Of a stretch of DNA of 17,658 bases, positions 7,801-14,379 are shown piece after piece; within the stretch, counting starts at the first letter, position 1; every line of letters starts with the position of its first letter. The notes under the pieces were generated by a model. That model was not told where the DNA came from and did no database searches. It worked only from the letters and a program-made list of their open reading frames with translations. The stretch is from CAZJHD01 sp964545855. Lineage in GTDB: Bacteria; Planctomycetota; UBA1135; JACQFD01. Position numbers and translations under genes: made by a program. The stretch spans positions 1 to 17,658 of the forward strand of contig CAZJHD010000082.1 in NCBI GenBank assembly GCA_964545855.1. Reading direction: 5' to 3'.

Positions 7801-9768
7801 ACGGAGAGGGCCTCGATCGCCGGGGAGCTCCGGTCGCTCGCCGCCGCCGGCCTGCGCGGCTCGACGCGCCGCCTCGCCATGGCGGCGCGCCTCGACGCCG
7901 AGGGCTCCGTCGACGCGGCCTGGACCGAGGCGGAGCGGTCCGTGGGCGGCCTCTGCGACCTGCTCGACGCCCTTGCCCACGTGAAGGACGTGGCGCTGCG
8001 CGAGGCGCTCTTCCCGCGGGTCCTCGCCCTCCTCGACGGCGCGCCGCCCGCGCTCGCGTCGACGACGTCCGGGACGAAGGGCCGCTTCGTGCGCGTCGAG
8101 CTCCCTGGCGAGCGGCGCACGCTCACGCTCGCCGAGGTGGAGGTGCTCTCGCGCGGCGAGAACGTGGCGCCGCGCGGCAGCGCGACGCAGTCCTCCGTCG
8201 GCGCCGGCGGCGAGCCCGCGCGTGCCGTCGACGGCAACCGGAGCCCCGTCTTCGCCGACGGAGGCCAGACGCACACGGTCGAGGACCAGCCGAATCCCTG
8301 GTGGGAGCTCGACCTCGGGGAGGATCTCCCGATCGAGAGGGTCGTGCTGTGGAACCGCGGCGAGGAAGAGGGCCGCTTCGCTGCTCGGCTCGACGGCGTC
8401 GTCGTGCGCGTGCTCGACGCGGAGCGGCGCACGGTCTTCGCGGGCGAGAGCGAGCGCGCCCCCGCCGCCGAGCTCTCCTTCGAGCTCGCCGATCCGGCGC
8501 TGCGGATCCGCGGCGCCGCGGCGCGCGCCCTCGCCGCCCTCGGCGTCCGCTCCGACGAGGCGGTGCGCGCGCTCGTCGATCGGTTCGACGCGCCGGGCCT
8601 GGGCAGCGCCGTCGTCTCCGCGCTGCGCGCGATCCCGATGGACCGCTGGCCCGCCGGCTCGGCGGCCGCCCTCGGCCGCCGGCTCCTCGCCCGGCTCGAG
8701 GCGGATCTCGCCGCCGCACCCCATGCGCACGCCGACCGGGAGCTCCGGGCGCTCGCCGACGAACTCGCGCCGCGCCTCGACGCGGAGCAGGCGCCGCGCC
8801 TCCGCGCCGCGAGCCATCGCGCGGGACCGCAGGTGGTCGTGATCCGCCCGCTGCCGGATCGTCTGCTCTACGACCGTGCGTCGTTCACCGTCGTCGCGGG
8901 CCGCGCCGTGGAGCTCGTCTTCGACAACGTCGACATCATGCCGCACAACCTCCTCGTCGCCGCGCCGGGCGCGCTCGCGGTCGTCGGCCGGGCCGCCGAG
9001 GAGATGGCCGCCGATCCCGACGCCTGGTCGAAGGGCTTCGTGCCGGCGCGGCCCGAGGTGCTCCACGCGACGCGGCTCCTTCGCCCCGGTGAGTCGGAGA
9101 CGCTTCGCTTCCTCGCGCCGGAAGCGCCCGGCGACTACCCCTACGTCTGCACCTTCCCGGGCCACTGGGTCCGCATGAACGGGACGATGCGCGTCGTCGC
9201 GACGGAGGAGGAGGCCTCGGCGCAGCCGGCGGCCGTCGCCGATCGGACGGCGCCCTCCGCGGCGCCGCGCCGCTTCGTGCGGAACTGGACGCTGCAGGAC
9301 TTCGAGCCCTCCCTCGGCACCGCGCGGGGCGACGTGCCGGCGCGCGGCCGCGCGCTCCTCGAGGCGGCCTCGTGCCTGCGCTGCCACGCCATCGGCGGCG
9401 AGGGCGGCCGCACCGGCCCGGAGCTCGGCGAAGTGGCCTCGCGCTATGACCGGAAGCAGCTCCTCGCGCACGTGCTCGATCCCTCTGCAAGCATCGCGAA
9501 GGAGTACGTCGCGGAGACGATCCTGACGAAGAGCGGGCGCGTCGTCTCGGGGCGCATCGTCGCCGAGACCGCGAGCAACGTCTGCGTGCTGAACGACCCC
9601 TACGCCGAGACGTTCCTCGTCGTCCCCAGGGCCGAGATCGAGGAGCGCGTCGTCTCGACGGTGTCGATCATGCCCTCGGGCCTCCTCTCGACGCTCGAGC
9701 GCGACGAGATCCTCGACCTCCTCGCCTACCTGGAGAGCCTCGCAGCGCCGGGATCGCGCGCGAAGTAG
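4837..9768 (+). CDS. PVC-type haem-binding CxxCH protein with SGNH-like, propeller, HEAT, discoidin-like and cupredoxin domains
   Basis: A 1643-residue exported or membrane-anchored protein (hydrophobic segment 8-27). Domains in order: an SGNH-like domain (about 40-235) keeping D220-x-x-H223 but with N51 and V119 at the expected Ser and Asn positions; a PVC membrane-bound dehydrogenase-type beta-propeller (about 363-705) with Asp-rich calcium-type loops at 424-429 and 467-472; HEAT-like helices (about 705-1070); a discoidin-like beta domain (about 1075-1222); more HEAT helices; a type 1 copper cupredoxin (about 1332-1455) with ligands H1370, C1438, H1443 and M1447; and a terminal cytochrome c-like domain with C1513-x-x-C1516-H1517 and likely distal M1612. 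The likely role is periplasmic oxidation with electron transfer through copper and haem, but the substrate is unknown. No SD precedes the ATG. The stop is 16 nt from that of the convergent ThuA gene. Confidence 0.93.
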   Translation: MTIRSRSFAAVLLALLGLTALVLGASLRAGRSPWVEAFAFRDGDRVCLVGNALAERMQHDGWLETRIRSRLPELTLAFRNLGFSADEVSVRLREDGFGTQEEFLDRCGASVVLAFFGYVESFGGREGLPKYRADLAAFVDRIGALRTRSGVAPRVVLFTPIPFEDRGVPLQPEPARENARIALYGAATAEVARAKGVPCVDLLAPMQARYAASDSPLTIDGIHLNERGNEALARVVEEALAGGAPAAAAEPARVERLRRAVQEKDRLWFDRYRVTDGYNVHGGRSGLAYADGLTNFDVLQREMAILEALADAHDARIGSIARGAEAELDLRRVPAPIPVRTNRPGPGPDGRFAFLGGEEAVAHMTPAPGLEVNLFASEERFPELANPVQMAFDPKGRLWVAVWPSYPHGRPGERKHDKLLVLEDDDGDGRADRCTAFADDLHNPTGFELWNGGVLVAEAPDLLFLADTDGDGRADVRERVLHGLSSADTHHTANSFVLGPDGALYFQEGVFHRTQIESIHGPVRNLDACVWRFEPRTGRVERYVAYGFANPHGHVFDRWGQDFVTDGTGNENYFALPFSGHLEFPERHRGYFPFFAQRSRPAAATEILASRHFPEEYRGSYLIANVIGFQGIFQYRIEDAGSGFGARELPPIVHGSDPNFRPSDLEVGPDGALYFLDWHNPLIGHMQHHLRDPNRDQRHGRVYRVTAKGRPLAKPAPIAGQPLAALLDLLRDPDDRVRAGVRIELSARPSAEVVAAARAWASRLDPRDADVEHHRLEALWTQQQHGVLDGDLLLRLLRSPEPRARAAATRVLRHMRRDVDRSLDLLREQAADEHPRVRLEAVVAASFFPKAEAAAIAVRAVRAGSDRFLDYALDETLRALEPQWREALLSGAPFAEDDPEGLARLLAKLDAADLARVAPSVARSTEALARHGLEARDYAAALADLAARRGTSPATELLSAIRRADARSHGHVDHLLQDLFALASTLPATERASIAGELRSLAAAGLRGSTRRLAMAARLDAEGSVDAAWTEAERSVGGLCDLLDALAHVKDVALREALFPRVLALLDGAPPALASTTSGTKGRFVRVELPGERRTLTLAEVEVLSRGENVAPRGSATQSSVGAGGEPARAVDGNRSPVFADGGQTHTVEDQPNPWWELDLGEDLPIERVVLWNRGEEEGRFAARLDGVVVRVLDAERRTVFAGESERAPAAELSFELADPALRIRGAAARALAALGVRSDEAVRALVDRFDAPGLGSAVVSALRAIPMDRWPAGSAAALGRRLLARLEADLAAAPHAHADRELRALADELAPRLDAEQAPRLRAASHRAGPQVVVIRPLPDRLLYDRASFTVVAGRAVELVFDNVDIMPHNLLVAAPGALAVVGRAAEEMAADPDAWSKGFVPARPEVLHATRLLRPGESETLRFLAPEAPGDYPYVCTFPGHWVRMNGTMRVVATEEEASAQPAAVADRTAPSAAPRRFVRNWTLQDFEPSLGTARGDVPARGRALLEAASCLRCHAIGGEGGRTGPELGEVASRYDRKQLLAHVLDPSASIAKEYVAETILTKSGRVVSGRIVAETASNVCVLNDPYAETFLVVPRAEIEERVVSTVSIMPSGLLSTLERDEILDLLAYLESLAAPGSRAK

Positions 9769-9784
9769 CCCGCGGCGCGGCGCG

Positions 9785-10879
9785 TCACTTCGGAGGCTTC
9801 GCCGGCGCGCTCTCGGGCGTCGCCGCGAGCGCGTGGTCCCGCGGCATCACGCCGCGCGTCCACGTGCCGAAGCCGAACATCGTCGGCTCGTAGGCGCCCA
9901 CGACCCGGGCGTCGGCGCGCGCGGGGATGCGCTCCTCGCGGCCCACGGCCCAGAGGCATGCGTTCACGTAGAGACGGCGCAGGTCCTCGCTCCGGAGATC
10001 GACGGAGGCGCCGATGGTCGACGCGAAGACGCGCTGGACCTTCTCCTCGCCGAGGCTCCGCTCGCGGATCCAGGCGATCGGCATGCGCGGCGCATTGCGC
10101 GCGTCGTCGGCGGCCGGCGCGTCGGGCTCCATCCCCGTGTGGATCGAGCCCTCGAGGAGCACGCGCGCGTCCGGCGGCAGCACGCGGATCCCGTAGACGT
10201 CCGTCGGGCCCCACACGTCGTGAACGCCACGCAGGACCGGATGATCCTTCACCGCCTCGGGGACGACGCCGCGCGTGCTCTCCTTGCCATGGGCGCCGTG
10301 GTGGCTCACCCAGGTCTCGCCGAGGACCTGCTGCCCGAAGCCGCCGGGCCACTCGGCCGAGTCCCAGGCCCAGCGCGCGTAGGGGCTCGCGGAGCCCGGC
10401 TCGTAGATGAAGGCGTGCGTCGCCGTGCGGATCCCGATCACGGGCTTCCCCGACTCCACGTACTCGACGACGTGCCGCATGTCCTCGTCCGGCAGCCGCC
10501 GGAAGCGCACGAAGAGGACGAGGAGGTCGGCGCTCGCGAGCGCCTGCAGACCGGGGAGGTGGAGACGGTTGTCGGGGTCGATGGCGCCCGTCTCCGGGTC
10601 CGTCGAGAACAGCAAGGTGCAGCGGAAGCCGTGCCGTACCGACAGCAGGCGCGCGAGCATCGGCAGCGCTTCCTCGGAGCGGTACTCCTCGTCGCCGGCG
10701 ACGAGCACGATGTGCTTCCCCGCGCCGATCCCTGCTCCTCCCTCGAAGACGACGCCTTGGGACGCGGGAGGCGCCGGCTTCGGATCGTCCCGCGGAGGAA
10801 GCTCCTGGCAGGCCGCCGCGATCCCGAGGAACGTTCCGAGGACACAAGCCGCCGCCGCGATCGTCTTCGTGGGCTTCAT
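9785..10879 (-). CDS. ThuA-domain putative lipoprotein
   Basis: A 364-residue protein with an N-terminal signal ending A21-A22-A23-C24, consistent with lipidation, then a Pro-rich linker and a ThuA-like class I glutamine-amidotransferase-fold domain (about 55-315). Family-typical segments are IVLVAGDEEYRSEE (57-70), a VEYVESGKPVIGIRTATHAF stretch (138-157) and W190-V-S-H-H. ThuA was named from trehalose utilisation, but the enzymatic role of planctomycete members is not established. They are often found with PVC-type dehydrogenase proteins, as here, where the haem protein converges on it. The open frame runs on to 11386, across the opposite-strand TIM-barrel gene; the signal peptide fixes the start at 10879. 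No SD is seen, and a -10 box ends 9 nt from the ATG. Confidence 0.88.
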   Translation of the reverse strand: MKPTKTIAAAACVLGTFLGIAAACQELPPRDDPKPAPPASQGVVFEGGAGIGAGKHIVLVAGDEEYRSEEALPMLARLLSVRHGFRCTLLFSTDPETGAIDPDNRLHLPGLQALASADLLVLFVRFRRLPDEDMRHVVEYVESGKPVIGIRTATHAFIYEPGSASPYARWAWDSAEWPGGFGQQVLGETWVSHHGAHGKESTRGVVPEAVKDHPVLRGVHDVWGPTDVYGIRVLPPDARVLLEGSIHTGMEPDAPAADDARNAPRMPIAWIRERSLGEEKVQRVFASTIGASVDLRSEDLRRLYVNACLWAVGREERIPARADARVVGAYEPTMFGFGTWTRGVMPRDHALAATPESAPAKPPK

Positions 10880-10888
10880 GGGAGGCGC

Positions 10889-10917
10889 AGTGTAGGCACG
10901 GGTGCTCGCCTTGTCGG
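10889..10917 (-). promoter_or_regulatory. Candidate promoter of the ThuA gene
   Basis: On the minus strand CCGACA (10917-10912, 4/6 to TTGACA) and TACACT (10894-10889, 4/6 to TATAAT) are separated by exactly 17 nt. The -10 ends only 9 nt before the ATG, so the transcript would have almost no leader. The -35 overlaps that of the opposite promoter. Confidence 0.4.
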
Positions 10918-10939
10918 TCTCCGAGGCCGCCCGTACCTT
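10911..10939 (+). promoter_or_regulatory. Candidate promoter of the TIM-barrel/Tm-1-like operon
   Basis: TTGTCG (10911-10916) and TACCTT (10934-10939) are separated by 17 nt on the plus strand, about 61 nt before the GTG start at 11001. The -35 shares five bases with the -35 of the divergent ThuA promoter, so polymerase could not occupy both at once. Confidence 0.33.
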
Positions 10940-11000
10940 GCGCCGCCCCACCGCGCTCCGGCCGCCCCGGCGCGCTCCCCCCGAGCGGTAGGACGACGCC

Positions 11001-11864
11001 GTGATCGTGAGACGAACGTCCCGGGACGAGATCCTGGGGAAGCTCCGCGCCAAGGTGGCCTCGCGCATCCCGATCTTCATCGCGAGCGCCGGCAGCGGGC
11101 TCGTCGCGAAGCTGCTCGAGAAGGCAGGCGTCGACTGCGTGAACACCTTCTCCGGCGCCCGCCTGCGCGCGAACGGCATGGGCACCATGTCGATGATGTG
11201 GCCGATCCTCGACTCGAACCGGCAGGTCCTCGAGTACACGGAGCAGGACATCCTCCCGGCGATGAGCGGTGATGCCTTCGTCTGCGCCTGCCTGAACGCG
11301 AACGATCCGCTCCGGGACATGACGACGGTGCTGGAGCGGCTGAAGGCCATGGGCGTGCTGTCGGTGTCGAACATCGGCCCTTCCATCAGCTACGTCGACA
11401 AGGACAGCACCCTCTACAAGGTGCTCGTGCAGAGCGGCATCACCTTCGATCACGAGATCGAGATGCTGAAGCTCGCGAAGGAGATGGGGCACGTGACGAT
11501 CGGTCTCGCCTTCGACCGGGAGGACAGCCTCCGCATGGTCGAGGGCGCGCGTCCCGACCTCTTCTGCTTCCACGCCGGCACGACGAAGGGCGGGATGCGC
11601 GGCTACGACTCCGGCGAGACGATCGAGCAGACGGCGGCGCGGACGGAAGCCGTCTACCAGGAGGTGGCGCGCATCGCGCCCGACACGATGCTCATCGCCC
11701 ACGGTGCCGCCCTCGAGACGCCGGAGGACTTCCGGCACATGCTCCACCACACCTCGGGCCACGGCTTCTGGACCGGCTCGTCGACGGAGCGGCTCCCCAT
11801 CGAGCGGGCGGTCCTCGCGGCGGCGGCGGAGTTCCGGAAGCTCCGCTTCCGCGAGGGACGCTGA
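11001..11864 (+). CDS. Phosphoenolpyruvate hydrolase family TIM-barrel protein
   Basis: A 287-residue cytoplasmic protein of the PEP-hydrolase family (formerly the TIM-barrel signal-transduction family, PF09370). Alternating strands and helices carry family-typical stretches: PIFIASAGSGLVAK (24-37), ARLRANGMGTMSMMWPI (53-69), SNIGPSISYVDK (123-134), FHAGTTKGGMRGYDSGE (190-206) and LIAHGAALETPED (231-243). The family name implies PEP hydrolysis, but the physiological reaction is poorly characterised. The start is GTG at 11001, supported by AGGA at 10990-10993 with 7-nt spacing; GTG at 11007 is an alternative. The next gene begins 3 nt after the stop, so the two are almost certainly co-transcribed and probably form one functional unit, as in plant Tm-1, where the two domains are fused. 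Confidence 0.9.
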   Translation: MIVRRTSRDEILGKLRAKVASRIPIFIASAGSGLVAKLLEKAGVDCVNTFSGARLRANGMGTMSMMWPILDSNRQVLEYTEQDILPAMSGDAFVCACLNANDPLRDMTTVLERLKAMGVLSVSNIGPSISYVDKDSTLYKVLVQSGITFDHEIEMLKLAKEMGHVTIGLAFDREDSLRMVEGARPDLFCFHAGTTKGGMRGYDSGETIEQTAARTEAVYQEVARIAPDTMLIAHGAALETPEDFRHMLHHTSGHGFWTGSSTERLPIERAVLAAAAEFRKLRFREGR

Positions 11865-11867
11865 GCG

Positions 11868-13106
11868 ATGGCGCATGCCCCCCGCCGCCCGGCGATCGCC
11901 GTCCTCACGACTCTCGACACGAAGGGCGAGGAGACGCGCTACCTCGCCGATCGGATCCGAGCCCTCGGCGGCGATCCGGTCGTCGTCGACATGGGCGTCG
12001 TCGGAACGCCCGCCTTCCCGGGTGACGTCCCGCGCGCGCGCGTGGCCGAAGCCGGAGGAAAGGCGCTCGCCGAGATCCTGGCGGCGCCGACGCGGCAGGC
12101 CGCGGCGCCGGTGATGATCGCCGGCGCGACGCGGATCCTCGAGGAGCGCCTCGCGGCGGGCGCGCTCGACGGCGTCGTCGGCCTCGGCGGAACGCAGGGC
12201 ACGTCGAACTGCAGCCGCGTCATGCGGTCGCTCCCCTACGGGCTGCCGAAGGTGATGGTCTCGACGGTCGCGTCGGGCGACACGTCGGCCTTCGTCGACA
12301 TCAAGGACGTCACGATGATGTTCTCCGTCGGCGACCTGCTGGGGCTGAACCCCCTCACGCGGAAGATTCTGGCGAACGCGGCCGGCGCCGTGGTCGGCAT
12401 GGCGCGCTCCGAGGTGTCGCTCGACACGAGCCGCGGCGCGCGGCCGACGATCGGCATGACGAACCTCGGCGTGCTCACGGAGGGCGCGACGCTCGCGCTC
12501 GATCTCTTCCGGAAGGCCGGCTACGAGGTGATGGTCTTCCACGCCGTCGGCTCCGGCGGGCGCGCCATGGAGCAGCTGATGAAGGAGGGCCTGATCGGCG
12601 CCGTCTTCGACTACGCGCTCGGCGAGATCACCGACGAGATCTTCCACGGCCTGCGCGCCGCCGGTCCGGAGAGGCTCACGGTTGCAGGGACGCTCGGGCT
12701 CCCGCAGGTGCTCTGCCCCGGAGGCGCCGAGCACGTGGGGTTCATCGTGCCGCCGAACGAGGTCCCCGAGCGATGGAGCAAGCACCTCCACGTCTTCCAC
12801 AGCCCGATCGTGTTCGCGCCGCGCGTCGACCGCGACGAGTTCGTGCGCGTGGCGAAGGAGGTGAAGAAGCGTCTCGCGGCGACGGGAGGCCGCGCCACGC
12901 TGCTGCTGCCGCTGCGCGGCACGAGCCGCTACTCCGTCGCCGGCGGGCCGCTCCACGACCCGGAGGGCGACCGCGCCTTCTTCGACGAACTCCGCCGAGA
13001 CCCGCCCGCTGGCGTCGAAGTGGTCGACGTCGACGCCCACGCCGAGGACCCCGTCTTCGTGCGCATGGCCGTGGAGCGGCTCGTGGCGCTCATCGAGGGG
13101 CGCTGA
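11868..13106 (+). CDS. Tm-1-like ATP-binding domain protein (UPF0261)
   Basis: A 412-residue protein of the Tm-1-like/UPF0261 family (PF06792). Signature segments are the N-terminal AVLTTLDTKGEE (11-22), GLGGTQGTSNCSRVM (105-119), VSTVASGDTSAFVDI (131-145), the second-domain GMTNLGVLTEGA (196-207), VFHAVGSGGRAMEQ (223-236) and CPGGAEHVGF (283-292). These match the two Rossmann-like halves of the family. In tomato Tm-1 this domain binds ATP and blocks tobamovirus replication; the native bacterial role is unknown, and metabolic functions are inferred. The start follows the previous stop by 3 nt, with GAGGGA at 11853-11858 serving as SD (9-nt spacing). The length is normal and no truncation is seen. 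Confidence 0.92.
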   Translation: MAHAPRRPAIAVLTTLDTKGEETRYLADRIRALGGDPVVVDMGVVGTPAFPGDVPRARVAEAGGKALAEILAAPTRQAAAPVMIAGATRILEERLAAGALDGVVGLGGTQGTSNCSRVMRSLPYGLPKVMVSTVASGDTSAFVDIKDVTMMFSVGDLLGLNPLTRKILANAAGAVVGMARSEVSLDTSRGARPTIGMTNLGVLTEGATLALDLFRKAGYEVMVFHAVGSGGRAMEQLMKEGLIGAVFDYALGEITDEIFHGLRAAGPERLTVAGTLGLPQVLCPGGAEHVGFIVPPNEVPERWSKHLHVFHSPIVFAPRVDRDEFVRVAKEVKKRLAATGGRATLLLPLRGTSRYSVAGGPLHDPEGDRAFFDELRRDPPAGVEVVDVDAHAEDPVFVRMAVERLVALIEGR

Positions 13107-13115
13107 CTTCGTCGC

Positions 13116-13131
13116 GCGGCGCGGGCGCCGC
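13116..13131. terminator. Possible bidirectional terminator hairpin
   Basis: GCGGCG (13116-13121) and CGCCGC (13126-13131) form a 6-bp stem with a CGGG loop. The hairpin lies within the 31 nt between the stops of two convergent genes. There is no T-tract, as is usual in very GC-rich genomes. Confidence 0.42.
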
Positions 13132-13137
13132 CGTGCA

Positions 13138-14172
13138 TCACGGCAAGCCCACGATGAACCGCGCGAGATCGCCGCTCGCGAAGATCAGCCCCTGATCCAT
13201 GTGGCCACCGTTGTACCGATGGTCCGTCGTCCAGGGGTGGGCGCGCCGCTTCAGCTCCACGCCCTGGGGCGCCATGTCGTCGGTCGCTCCGGTGACGACG
13301 TGGATGGGGAGCCGGAGCGTGCCGATCTTGTGGAGGTTGTCGTAGGCGAAGGCCCAGTTCGTGACCTTCTTCGCGACGGCGCCGAGCTTGCCTCCGCCCA
13401 CGGCCTGGGAAGCGTTGGTCCCGGAGTTCGCCATGGGGCAGTGCAGCACGAGGCCCGCGATGGAATCCTGCCTCGTGCGGACGCAGAGCTCCGTCGCGGG
13501 TCCGGAGCCGAGGGAGTAGCCGTGGGCGACCACCTTGCCCCGCTCGATGCCCCGCCCACCCATCGGCGCCGGCGCCTCCAGGTAGGCGAGCATCGCCTCC
13601 GCGTCCGAGTAGGTGCCGCGGGAGCTCGGCGTCCCCGTGCTCGATCCGAAGCCGCGGTAGTCGACCACGAGGCAGCGAGCGCCGATGCCGGCGTATCCCT
13701 CGACGATCGGCCGGCAGTAGCGCCGCGCCGCGCGCCCGCTGCCGGAGAGGACCAGGATCACCTTGTCGGTCTGCACATGGGGCGGCGTGAAGAACCAGCC
13801 CTTCAGCGTCTCTCCGTCCGCGGCGAGATGGATGGTGACACCCTGCCCCTGGTACATCTGGGGTCGTCCCTGGCTCACGACGACGCCGGACAGCGGAGTG
13901 GCGTCGCGGATGTTCGCCAGGTTGCCCCCGGCGAAGAGATCCTTCCGGATCTTCCCCTGCATCGGGCGCCACTTCGTGTTCTGGGTCTTGGCGCCGAGGT
14001 AGAAGTACGTGTCCTGCGGGAGCGTGACCGCCGGCGTCGCGGCGAACCAGGCGGCGCGCGCCGCCGAGTGATTGCACTGCGGACAGCCCCATTCTCCCGT
14101 GTTCCAGAAGACGAGTTCGGAGACGCGCTTCGCGCGCCGGCAGCCGGGGCACTGGAACGAGACCTGGGCCAT
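13138..14172 (-). CDS. Alpha/beta hydrolase with N-terminal zinc ribbon
   Basis: A 344-residue protein without a signal peptide, so probably cytoplasmic. The N-terminus holds a zinc-ribbon pattern C8-x-x-C11 and C30-x-x-C33. From about residue 105 onward there is an alpha/beta hydrolase core: oxyanion-type L-S-G-S-G (142-146), a DYRGFGSSTG strand-turn (171-180), the nucleophile elbow G218-Y-S220-L-G222, an acid candidate D298 or D299 after VVTGAT, and the catalytic histidine H324 in NGGHMD. This suggests a serine hydrolase (esterase, peptidase or thioesterase) of unknown substrate. The frame opens at 14256, but GGAG at 14180-14183 with 7-nt spacing supports the start at 14172, which also places the ribbon at the N-terminus. 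It lies downstream of the histidine kinase on the same strand, separated by repeat copy 2. Confidence 0.85.
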   Translation of the reverse strand: MAQVSFQCPGCRRAKRVSELVFWNTGEWGCPQCNHSAARAAWFAATPAVTLPQDTYFYLGAKTQNTKWRPMQGKIRKDLFAGGNLANIRDATPLSGVVVSQGRPQMYQGQGVTIHLAADGETLKGWFFTPPHVQTDKVILVLSGSGRAARRYCRPIVEGYAGIGARCLVVDYRGFGSSTGTPSSRGTYSDAEAMLAYLEAPAPMGGRGIERGKVVAHGYSLGSGPATELCVRTRQDSIAGLVLHCPMANSGTNASQAVGGGKLGAVAKKVTNWAFAYDNLHKIGTLRLPIHVVTGATDDMAPQGVELKRRAHPWTTDHRYNGGHMDQGLIFASGDLARFIVGLP

Positions 14173-14265
14173 GGGACGACTCCGATCGAAGCACGCGCTC
14201 GACAGGGGCTGGACGGGGAGCGGGGTGGCCGCCGAGCGGCGCTTCGACGCCGCCACGCGGGCGGG

Positions 14266-14271
14266 AGGATA
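14266..14271 (-). promoter_or_regulatory. Candidate -10 box for the alpha/beta hydrolase gene
   Basis: TATCCT on the minus strand, 93 nt upstream of the start codon and just after repeat copy 2. The same hexamer precedes the response-regulator start. No convincing -35 is visible. Confidence 0.22.
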
Positions 14272-14294
14272 GCGCGCGAGGACACGCTCGTGCG

Positions 14295-14379
14295 CACATC
14301 GCGGGCTGCGCCCGCAACCCGACTGTGCCCGTTCCGAGAGTCGTCGCGCGGCCGGCGCAGGCGCGCGAGTCGTCGCTCA
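14295..14379 (-). repeat. 85-nt intergenic repeat, copy 2
   Basis: Read on the minus strand this copy begins with the TGA stop of the histidine kinase gene and matches copy 1 (3464-3548) at 77 of 85 positions without gaps. Differences fall at repeat positions 5, 26, 27, 32, 33, 40, 56 and 59. The conserved hairpin is at 14302-14321. In this copy a 7-bp pairing TCGCGCG/CGCGCGA (repeat positions 12-18 and 30-36) is also possible. The shared 14-mer GCGTGCTTCGATCG lies further on at 14196-14183. Confidence 0.85.
14302..14321 (-). other. Conserved hairpin inside repeat copy 2
   Basis: The stem CGGGTTGC/GCAGCCCG with loop GGGC is read on the minus strand. It is one Watson-Crick pair stronger at its base than copy 1, which has T opposite G there. 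It lies 58-78 nt after the kinase stop codon. Confidence 0.55.

Noticed and set aside
4783..9471. Minus-strand open frame of 1562 codons
   Set aside because: It is antisense to the PVC-type haem protein, whose domains and metal ligands are unmistakable. The translation is Arg/Glu/Val-rich with no recognisable domain, as expected from high-GC codon bias.
9726..13040. Minus-strand open frame of 1104 codons
   Set aside because: It is a shadow of the Tm-1-like and TIM-barrel genes and an off-frame reading of ThuA; the composition is low-complexity.
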